Source: Saccharothrix sp. S26 (GTDB lineage: Bacteria; Actinomycetota; Actinomycetes; Mycobacteriales; Pseudonocardiaceae). From it: a DNA stretch of 64,000 nucleotides. Below the pieces are notes generated by a model, which was not told the origin of the DNA, made no database searches, and saw nothing but the letters and a program-made list of their open reading frames with translations. Location of the stretch: assembly GCF_021390395.1 (NCBI RefSeq), contig NZ_JAJUWT010000033.1:24471-88470 (forward strand), given 5' to 3'. The translations under genes were made by a program, and so were the position numbers. Each line of letters opens with the position of its first letter. Position 1 is the first letter of the stretch. Of this stretch, positions 40,601-43,416 are shown in pieces.

Positions 40601-41292
40601 AGCACTGGACGCAGTCGTTCCCGCCGTTCCCCCGGCCGACCGGCACGGCGGAGGCGGTGACGGTCGAACTGTCCGAAGAGGACACCGACGCGTTGCTGCG
40701 CGGCGCGCCCGCCGCCTACCGGACGCGGATCAACGACGTGCTGCTGGCCGCGTTGACGTGGGCGCTGTCGCGGTGGACGGGGTCGTCGCGGGTCGCGGTG
40801 GACCTGGAGGGCCACGGCCGCGAGGACGTGCTGGACGTGGACCTCTCGCGGACCGTCGGCTGGTTCACCACGATGTTCCCGGTGTCGTTGGAGGTGCCCG
40901 ACGGCACTTGGCGCGACCGGGTGAAGGCGGTGCGCCGGCAGTTGCGGGCCGTGCCGGGCAACGGGTTCGGGTACGGGGCGCTGCGGCAGCACGGCCTGGT
41001 GCCCGACGGCGGGCGGCCCGCGGTGTCGTTCAACTACCTGGGCCAGTTCGACGGCGGGTCGGCCGAGTCGACCGGCCTGTACCGGGCGGTGCGCCCGTCG
41101 GTCGGCGCGGACCACGACCCGGCCGACGCGGGCGACCACCTGGTCGACGTGGTCGGCGAGGCCGGCCGGACGTTGGGCTTCACCTGGTACTACCACCCGT
41201 CGGCGCACCCGGCGGCCGAGGTCGAGGCGGTGGCCGCCGACTTCGCCGCCGCGTTGCGGGCCATCGCCGCGGACTGCCGGGGTGCGCTGTGA
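22609..41292 (+). CDS. NRPS, modules 4-8 (C-A-T-E / C-A-T / C-A-T-E / C-A-T / C-A-T-E)
   Basis: 6227 residues in one frame. Approximate domains: C4 42-450, A4 461-940, T4 947-1025, E4 1031-1445, C5 1461-1862, A5 1865-2345, T5 2348-2425, C6 2445-2855, A6 2865-3340, T6 3342-3422, E6 3428-3836, C7 3845-4262, A7 4265-4742, T7 4748-4822, C8 4832-5242, A8 5252-5730, T8 5732-5812, E8 5822-6227. C4, C6 and C8 are LCL-like; C5 and C7 (LTPLQAGMVFHS type) are DCL-like, matching epimerases 4 and 6. Codes by eye: A4 DTEDMGFVD, A5 DTEDMGYVD, A6 DTEDLGFVD (acidic, Lys/basic-like), A7 DFWNIGMVH (Thr), A8 DALLVGAVV (same as A1). E6 reads HHLVVDAVSW with Gly changed to Ala. There is no TE: the protein ends in E8, so release must come from a separate enzyme. 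The basic N-terminal helix probably docks with the first NRPS. Confidence 0.96.
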   Translation: MTTSKNDRISALPEHLREKLRARLAGRAAPTADVIPPAPRDEPLPLSAGQQRLWFLAQFHPESTEYTSAIALRLTGRLDVARLTDAVRGLVHRHESLRTTFDQVDGRPVQVVHDEVDLDLAAVDDLREVLDEPFDLRRGPLFRAALRTESADAHVLLLTSHHIVVDGWSLGVLIEELGALYRGETLPEPSLQYADYAVWQRGRPVDTGFWVDRLAGVVPLDLPTDRPRPAERTSAGATHEFTVPARLAGDLAELARVNETTLFTTLMAACQLLLARYTGQDDIAVGTVTTGRNRPELAGLVGFLVGTVVLRSTVDTTRSFAEFLAEVNRTALDAFAHDDVPFDRVVEAVGATRDPSRTPLFDVMVVLQNAGRALPELPGLSVEEHPLSREWSNFDLSIDFTRTDDGLHGLVEYSTELFDAATVDRMARHLLVLLAGVTADPHRPMAELSLLLGDEPDGRGRALAVPDTTFPELFEAQARRTPDATALVCGDTRLTFAEVDARANRLAHHLLRAGVGREQVVALSLPRGADSVVGILGILKAGAVYLPVDPGLPEARRRYLLEDSGAVLVLDAAVDTSGLPDTRPDVPLRSDLAAYVIYTSGSTGKPKGVVVEHRQLVNLLHNHRDDFAREHMRVAVSAVFSFDTSWEGPLLMADGHELHVLTDDVRLEPTALVRYVREHRIDFLDLTPSYVQQLLPAGLLDGEHRPRVLMLGGEALGPALWRELARADVAAHNFYGPTETTVDALSCLVEGDRPVIGRPLANLTARVLDDDLRPLPVGVPGELFIAGPQVARGYLDRPGLTADRFLADPFGEPGTRMYRTGDRVRWLALDDADGTRRTALEFLGRTDDQVKIRGFRVEPGEVEAALSTHPNVTEAAVVARTDNGHARLVAYVVTTGPADLRAHLRDVVPDYAVPSAFVELDRLPLTPNGKLDRAALPAPRAVADGEFVAPRTPVEAELARIWAEVLGADRIGVEDNFFAVGGDSILSIQLVSRARQAGLHLTSRDVFRHQTVAELALVVSAAAETAPEPVFTGPAPLTPIQRWFFAEHGPLRHFTMSLLVELEPGVDAEALRAAVRTVVGHHDALRLRFRQVDGQWAQEVADTEIDVFRVEPDADVEAVARQAQRGLDPGEGPLLRAVFFPGARPELLLTVHHLAVDGVSWRILLGDLERAYRGEPLEPVGTSFTQWAHRLAEHVRSGALDGAREHWDSLPEPEALPVDREGANTAGSARVVSVRLDRATTEAVLTAVPPVYRTQVNDVLLSAVGRALAEWTGRDAVSVTLEGHGREELVPGVDLNRTVGWFTTQFPVVLPSTDDWGRTLKAVKESLRAAPHRGLSFEALGGGPLPQVAFNYHGRFDVADGGFYRARREAVGEDVPPDAPRAHLIEVTGLVERGELELSWQYSEHVHDERTVRRLAERTLAGLREIVEHCAQPGVGGRTPSDFPLTRLTQEQVDAIAGPDVEDVLPLTPLQAGMVFHSLVEPGTYVDRMRLVLDGVRDPTALRAAWQRVVDRTPVLRSSVVWDGVAEPVQVVHRHVELPDGPVDAPFDLGVAPLLRVSVTPLAEDRVELVWSSHHVILDGWSTAQVFGEVLEHYRAITTGTSARLPARRPFRDYLHWLAEQDGAAAEAHWRSVLSDVDGPTPLPFDRAPTRAHRSEASASVRFSLDLDDAAQRAGLTVNTVVQGAWALLLSRATGEADVVFGSTVSGRPAELAGVESMIGMLINTVPARAVVDPTAEVGAWLRGFQAAQSESRRFEHTSLADIQSWVGTRLFDSVVVFENYPFERDGAGPRVVEVDAVDNTTLPLTVSASLTERLDLDLAYDPELFDAATAERLAGWLRELVRAIAADPTTRIADLPWLTDAERRQVLVEWNRTARDTPWGLYPEVFAEQARRTPDATALVFRGEAATFAELDARVNRLAHHLLAHGAGPERTVAVVLPRSADLVVAVLAVLKAGAVYLPIDPGLPAERIAFLLRDARPALVLDAVPDLSGLPDTPPPVVLRPEQAAYLIYTSGSTGRPKGVVVEHRHLANLFHANHEGLRLDRPTRFAVTATFSFDTSWEGLLFLAAGSELHVIDDELRLDPPALVRYLAEHDIGTVDLTPSYARQLVQAGLLESGLRRVMLGGEAVDAPLWRQIAESPVEGVNYYGPTEVTVDSAMAPVVGARPVIGRPLANLSAYVLDADLRPVPPGVPGELYVGGAQVARGYLDRPGLTAQRFLPDPFGGPGTRMYRTGDRVRWLADDGAQAGLLEYLGRADDQVKIRGFRIEPGEVEAALLDVPGVRESAVVVRRGRLVGYVTGTPETDPRDALARALPDYLVPSAVVVLDELPLSPSGKLDRRALPEPEVTGGHVAPRTEAERVVAEVVADVLGLDRVGALDDFFRLGGDSILSIRVTSRLRAAFGVQLSPRAVFEHPTVSGLASAISTGAGSGQDEVDAIPVIPRDGVHPPLVHPQSPAQRRLWFLDQFEPGGTEYVTPTALRLRGELDVDALRRALDGLVARHESLRTTFDDGVQLVHAPYRVEPVVEDTDWESVLLEEVGTPFDLREGPLLRTRLVRVSPEEHVLVLTLHHIVTDGWSTGVLARDLGALYAGEELPPLAVQYVDYTAWLPEPPVDHWAERLAGVPPLELPTDRPRPAVRGTAGAKHEFTVPAPVAEALRALTAEHGDTLFTTLLAATKVLLARYTGQDDIAVGTAVSGRGRAELDDVVGLFVNTVVLRSAVDLRRSFTEVLAAVRETVRDGFAHQDVPFERVVDAVNPDRDPSRNALFDVMVLLQNFGADVPDLPGLDVAEVGLPLLTAMCDLTFEFGEEDGALRGAVEYSTDLFDAGTIDRMARHLVTLLDGVTAAPDRPLAEVPLLLGDEPDGRGVRLDVPDTTFVAAFEEQVRRTPDAGALVCGDTRLTYAEADARANRLAHHLLAHGAGPERVVAVSLPRSTDSVVAILAAHKAGAVYLPIDPELPAERVDFLLRDARPALVLDEVPDLAAYPDTRPDVVVRPDQAAYVIYTSGSTGVPKGVVVEHRQLANLMRNHHRVFGGEPPLKVALTAVFSFDTSWEELLFLSDGHELHVLTDDVRLEPQVFVEHVREHRIDLVDLTPSHAEQLLGLGLLDGDHVPSHVLLGGEALPAPLWRTLAASPATAHNFYGPTEVTVDAVATVVTGDRPLIGRPLGNLVAHVLDADLRPVPVGVPGELYLGGPQVARGYHDRPGLTAQRFLPDPFGEPGARMYRTGDRVRWVGDQLDYLGRTDDQVKIRGFRVELGEVEAALLHHPDVTQAAVVAREHNGRARLVAYTAGTAADLADWLRQRLPDYLVPSAFVALEALPLTPSGKVDRRALPEPTFTETGYVAPEPGVAAALADIWAEVLGVERVGARDNFFALGGDSILSMQVVSRARQAGLRLTSKDVFLRQTVADLALAVTEDAPTAHATVAGPAPLTPIQRWFFAEHGPLAHFTMSVVVELGDVEPTAVRDAVRAVLAHHDALRLRFTQVDGEWRQEVAESETAEVFRVASADLATEAHQARTSLDPRHGPLLRAVLFDDGRLFVTAHHLVVDAVSWRILLEDLDTALAGRDLGPKSTAFADWAHRLDRHVREGRFDHALPHWADVPVEEPVPTKAGTARSVSVRLGRAETDALLHAVPDAYRTQVNDVLLTALASAFAGRALVTLEGHGREELFDGVDLSRTVGWFTAQFPVALELPGGGDWGVALKSVKEQLRAVPDKGLSYEALKYADRGVTGPLPRVCFNYLGQYDDGGTDVDHGREVPDDATRPHPLDITAAVSSGELVLEWEYSTEAHDEAAVRALADRMLDALRRIVAFCARPDAWGRTPSDFPLARLTAEQVDRIVDRDVEDVYPLTPLQAGMLFHSLMDEGTAYVNQLRVRLSGVDDPHRFAEAWQRVVDRTPVLRTEVVWEGLDEPVQVVRRGVTVPVTHADVTDELVAADAAAGIDLTTAPLMRLAVGRVSDTEVDLLWTSHHLLLDGWSTAQVFGEVLTEYAGGRAPARRPFRDYLAWLAEVDQSAAREYWRGVLAGFEAPTPLPFDREPAEAHRAESSAQVVLELPADRLDAVARAHGLTVNTLVQGAWAVLLARTSGRRDVVFGSTVSGRPAELPGVESIVGMFINTVPTRVSVESDAVVVDWLRRLQDSQTEARQFEHVSLAQAQGWAGIAPDSGTRLFDSLLAFENYPVEKETPDGAPGIGEVDGLDTTSFPLTVRAHVDDALHVELTYDPRLFDEGTISTLGDRLARLLDAIGADPRRRVFELPWLSDEERDRVLVTWNGTSSGSVVEDTVPSLFAAQAARTPDAVAVTFEGAGLTYRELDERSNRLAHHLVAAGAGPESLVALRFPRSLDLVVAVLGVLKSGAAYLPLDLSYPADRIAHMIEDARPAVTLEALPDLSGMPTHAPDVPLRPDNAAYVIYTSGSTGRPKGVVVPHSNVVRLFAETDHWFGFGPDDVWTLFHSYAFDFSVWELWGPLLHGGRLVVVPHEVSRSPREFARLVADEGVTVLNQTPSAFYQLLAEAPDLDVRYVIFGGEALDVRKLSAWRGRGRLVNMYGITETTVHVTWTPADGSIGVPIPDLRVYVLDDELQPVAPGVVGEMFVAGPGVARGYLNRPGLTAQRFPADPFGEPGSRMYRTGDLARWVDGRLEYFGRADQQVKVRGFRIELGEIEAVLAAHDAVAQVAVIVREDRLVAYFVPAGAADVVGLREHVERTLPDYMVPTAYVALERLPLNANGKLDRPALPAPEREASAAVGFVAPRTETERLVAEVWADVLGLAQVGVDDNFFTLGGDSISSIRVVSRLRSSFDVSPRDLFDHPTVAALAARLAGSTSAGGAITRVEGDGPLSFAQQRLWFLDQFQPGGTEYVTPLAVRLRGELDVPRLERALTALVERHESLRTTFPAVDGLPVAVVRPAADVTLPVVDEMPYIEPFDLGEGPLFRPALVRCGPDDHVLALTMHHIITDGWSGGVLMSDLAALYGGEELSPLPIRYGDFAAWQREQPLEAQLDFWRAELADVPALELPTDRPRPPVQTTAGAQTEFVVPAPVARRLRELARAVDGTLFMALLAACEVLLHRWSGQDDFAVGTVASGRDRPETQDLVGFFVNTVALRARVEPSATFPEFLSRTRKTVLDAFAHQDVPFERVVDAVQPDRDTSRTPLFQAVVALQNAPQAPGFPGLAAHDVAQPTVNTNFDVTVEFTEVADGGLHGSVEYNTDLFDAGTAQRLVEHLGVLLAGIAADPDRPLWALPVLPDAERELLAAWGSTGPAVDGPGFVELVEAQVERTPHAVAVTGAEELTFAELNARANRLAHHLIGLGAGPERIVALRLPRSVDLLVAELAVLKAGAAFLPVDPEYPAERIAFMLDDARPLVVLDGPVDCAGQPDANPRVAVRPEHPAYVIYTSGSTGRPKGVVVSHAGLATFSAAEVAHFAVSPGDRVLEFSSPSFDASVLELCLAWPAGAALVVPPPGPLLGDQLAEVVDAFGVTHALIPPVALATVPDGAMPTLRTLVVGGDACSADLVRRWAPGRRMINAYGPTESTVVTSWSEPLEPGGPPPIGRPIPGTRVHVLDAWLQPVPVGVPGELHVSGVGLARGYLDRPGLTASRFLADPFGPPGSRMYRTGDVVRWTSRGVLEFVGRADEQVKIRGFRIELGEVETALLRHPDVREAVVVAKADARGYKRLVAYVVGSFRVQDVREFLGDSLPDYLVPSVFVPVDALPISPNGKVDRAKLPEPNFDVPAGEGYVAPSGPVEEALAAVWADVLGVPRVGARDNFFALGGDSILTMQVVARARQAGYRFSTRDLFAHQTVASLAPHVAVEVASSADRAPVVGEVPLTPIQHWFLTSGRRSPHHFNQSHLVELDPAVDEAALRRALDALLAHHDALRLRFTRVEGVWRQHNDDVRDVDVLTVVDGADELEKVADEVHASFDLATGPLVKAVLFRGDQPLLLLVAHHLVVDGVSWRILLDDLETAYRGEDLGAKTTSYQEWSRRLEAHVLGGALDDEVEHWTQSFPPFPRPTGTAEAVTVELSEEDTDALLRGAPAAYRTRINDVLLAALTWALSRWTGSSRVAVDLEGHGREDVLDVDLSRTVGWFTTMFPVSLEVPDGTWRDRVKAVRRQLRAVPGNGFGYGALRQHGLVPDGGRPAVSFNYLGQFDGGSAESTGLYRAVRPSVGADHDPADAGDHLVDVVGEAGRTLGFTWYYHPSAHPAAEVEAVAADFAAALRAIAADCRGAL

Positions 41293-42506
41293 CGACGTCG
41301 TTGGCGCGCAACCGGAACTACACCCTGCTGTGGGGCGGTCAGGCGCTGGCCGAGGTGGGGTTCAGCGCCTCGATGCTGGCCCTGCCGCTGCTGGTGCTGT
41401 TCCTGACCGACTCACCGGTGCTGTCCGGGCTGGTGCTGACCGTCGACGCGACCGCGCAACTGCTGGTCGGGCTGCCGGCCGGCGCGCTGGTCGACCGGTG
41501 GGACCGCCGCCGGATCATGCTGTGCTGCGAGGCCGCCCAGGTGCTCACCCTCGGCGGGCTCGTGGTGGCGATCTGGGCCGACGCGGTCACCGTCCCGCAC
41601 GTGCTGGCGGTCGCCGCGGTGCTCGGCGTGTGCCGGGCGTTGTTCGAACCCGCCGAGGACGCGTGCCTGCCCCGGCTCGTGCCGGAGTCGCAGTTGGCCA
41701 CGGCCGTGGCGATGAACAGCGCCCGGTCGTCGCTGGGGCAGATGTCCGGTACGGCGCTGGGCGGTGTGCTGCTGGCGGTGGCGCGGTGGCTGCCGTTCCT
41801 GGTGGACCTGGTCACGCACGTGCTGGCGTTCGTGGCGCTGCTGTTCCTGCGGGTGCCGCCGTCCGCGCCGGTCGAGTCGCACCCCCACCTGCTGCGGTCG
41901 ATCGGCGAAGGGCTGCGGTGGGTGTGGGGCCGGCGCGAGATCCGGGTGACGGCGCTGTGCGCGGTGGTGCTGAACCTGTTCTTCACCGCGTTCTACGTCG
42001 TCGTCATCGTGCTGGTGGAGGGTCGGGGCGCGTCGGGGGCCGAGATCGGCGTGATGGCGGCGATGCTCGGCGTCGGCGGCGTGCTCGGCGCGCTGGCCGC
42101 GCCCCGGCTGCACCGGGCGCTCGGGCCGCACCGGTCGATCGCCTCGGTGTTCTGGGTGCTGACCCTGCTGGTGCCGTGCGCGGTGCTGGTGGCGTCGCCG
42201 TACCTGCTCGGGGTGCTGTTCGCCCTGATGAGCTTCCTGGCGCCGACGGCCAACACCACCATCAGCACGCACCAACTGCTGCTCACGCCCGACGAGCTGC
42301 GCGGGCGGCTCAGCGGCGTGATGGGTGTCGTCGTCGGTGGCGCGGGCGCGGCCGGCCCGCTGGTCGGCGGCGTGCTGACCGAGGCCCTGTCGGCCCGCAC
42401 CGCCGTGCTGGTGTGCGCGGCGGGCATCTTGTTGATCACGGTTTTCGTCACGGTGAACCCGACTCTGCGCGGGTACGCGAAGTCACAGGAGGAGAACGAG
42501 TCATGA
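41289..42506 (+). CDS. MFS exporter, probable peptide efflux pump
   Basis: 405 residues and about 12 membrane helices, starting LARNRNYTLLWGGQALAEVGFSAS, in the drug/siderophore-exporter branch of the major facilitator superfamily (EntS-like). The motif-A-like loop between helices 2 and 3 reads GALVDRWDRRR. The GTG overlaps the NRPS stop (GTGA), so it is translationally coupled to the assembly line. Export of, and self-resistance to, the peptide product is the natural inference. It ends in a further 4-base ATGA overlap with the MbtH gene. Confidence 0.9.
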   Translation: MTTSLARNRNYTLLWGGQALAEVGFSASMLALPLLVLFLTDSPVLSGLVLTVDATAQLLVGLPAGALVDRWDRRRIMLCCEAAQVLTLGGLVVAIWADAVTVPHVLAVAAVLGVCRALFEPAEDACLPRLVPESQLATAVAMNSARSSLGQMSGTALGGVLLAVARWLPFLVDLVTHVLAFVALLFLRVPPSAPVESHPHLLRSIGEGLRWVWGRREIRVTALCAVVLNLFFTAFYVVVIVLVEGRGASGAEIGVMAAMLGVGGVLGALAAPRLHRALGPHRSIASVFWVLTLLVPCAVLVASPYLLGVLFALMSFLAPTANTTISTHQLLLTPDELRGRLSGVMGVVVGGAGAAGPLVGGVLTEALSARTAVLVCAAGILLITVFVTVNPTLRGYAKSQEENES

Positions 42507-42694
42507 GGGACGACATCACCTACCAGGTCCTGGTCAACGACGAGGGCCAGTACTCGCTGTGGCCCGCGCACCACGACGTGCCCGCCGGGTGGCGGTTCGA
42601 GGGCACCAAGGGCACCAAGGACGAGTGCTCGGCGCACGTCGACGAGGTGTGGACCGACATGAGGCCGGCGTCGTTGCGCGCGGCGATGGGCTGA
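42503..42694 (+). CDS. MbtH-like NRPS chaperone
   Basis: 63 residues with the full family signature: NDEGQYSLWP, the Trp after Pro-Ala-Gly, and the WTDMRPASLR end. MbtH-like proteins bind the A domain and are needed for folding or activity of many actinobacterial A domains. The ATG lies inside the exporter's stop (ATGA), with GGAGG about ten bases upstream. It is the last gene before the terminator, so it is part of the peptide operon and probably serves several of the seven intact A domains. Confidence 0.96.
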   Translation: MRDDITYQVLVNDEGQYSLWPAHHDVPAGWRFEGTKGTKDECSAHVDEVWTDMRPASLRAAMG

Positions 42695-42704
42695 GGTCGG
42701 GTGG

Positions 42705-42733
42705 GCGGCCCGCGGGGCGTTCCCGCGGGCCGC
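42705..42733 (+). terminator. Terminator of the NRPS operon
   Basis: Perfect 12-base stem GCGGCCCGCGGG (42705-42716) with CCCGCGGGCCGC (42722-42733) and a five-base loop, 11 bases after the mbtH stop. It marks the 3' boundary of the operon. Confidence 0.75.
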
Positions 42734-42739
42734 TACCGT
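42734..42739 (+). promoter_or_regulatory. Leaderless-type -10 element of the methyltransferase gene
   Basis: TACCGT starts on the base after the terminator stem and ends seven bases before the GTG at 42747, so terminator and next promoter abut. Confidence 0.5.
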
Positions 42740-42746
42740 CTCGGCG

Positions 42747-43388
42747 GTGAGCGCACCAGACTGGTTGGCCGACACGAGGACGTCCTACGACACGGTGGCC
42801 GACAACTACACCGACTTCACGCGTGACGCGCTGGCGAAGCTGCCGTTGCTGCGCGGGGTGCTGGCGTTGTTCGCCGAGGCGGCGCGCGAGGTCGGCGGGC
42901 CGGTGGCCGACGTCGGCTGCGGCCCCGGCCTCATCACCGCCCACGTGCGCGGGCTGGGGCTGGACGCGTTCGGCGTCGACCTGTCGCCCCGGATGGTCGA
43001 GATCGCCCGCCGCGACCACCCCGGGCTGCGGTTCGAGGTCGGCTCGATGACCGACCTGGACCTGGTCGACGGCTCGGTCGGCGGCGTGCTGGCGTTCTAC
43101 TCGGTCATCCACGTCCCGGACGCCGAGGTGCCGGCGGTGTTCACCCAGTTCCGCCGGGTGCTGCGGCCGGGCGGCGTGGTGATGCTGGGCTTCCACGTGG
43201 GCGACCGCGACTCCTTCAAGACCGAGGGCTACGGCGGGCTGCCGATGTCGCTGCACGTGCACCGCCGCCCGGTGGAGCGCGTGGCGGGGTGGCTGCGCGA
43301 CGCGGGTTTCGCGCTCGAAGCGCAGGTACTGCTCGGCCCCGACGACGAGGTGCCCGGCGGGGTGCTGATCGCCCGCTCCCCCGCCTGA
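42747..43388 (+). CDS. Class I SAM-dependent methyltransferase
   Basis: 213 residues. The SAM-binding motif I reads VADVGCGPG (about residue 52), the acidic residue after strand 2 lies in GVDLSPRM, and motif IV lies near GGVLAFYSVIHV. The N-terminus (SYDTVADNYTDFTRD) is typical of small actinobacterial methyltransferases of unknown acceptor. It lies beyond the NRPS terminator with its own promoter, so it is not clearly part of peptide biosynthesis, though a tailoring role cannot be excluded. Convergent with the SARP gene. Confidence 0.9.
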   Translation: MSAPDWLADTRTSYDTVADNYTDFTRDALAKLPLLRGVLALFAEAAREVGGPVADVGCGPGLITAHVRGLGLDAFGVDLSPRMVEIARRDHPGLRFEVGSMTDLDLVDGSVGGVLAFYSVIHVPDAEVPAVFTQFRRVLRPGGVVMLGFHVGDRDSFKTEGYGGLPMSLHVHRRPVERVAGWLRDAGFALEAQVLLGPDDEVPGGVLIARSPA

Positions 43389-43416
43389 CCACCGGCGTCG
43401 CGGCCTGGGTGGTCAG
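43385..43416. terminator. Bidirectional terminator overlapping two stop codons
   Basis: Inverted repeat CTGACCACC (43385-43393) with GGTGGTCAG (43408-43416), loop 14 bases. It includes the ends of both the methyltransferase and the SARP gene, which face each other. Confidence 0.55.
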
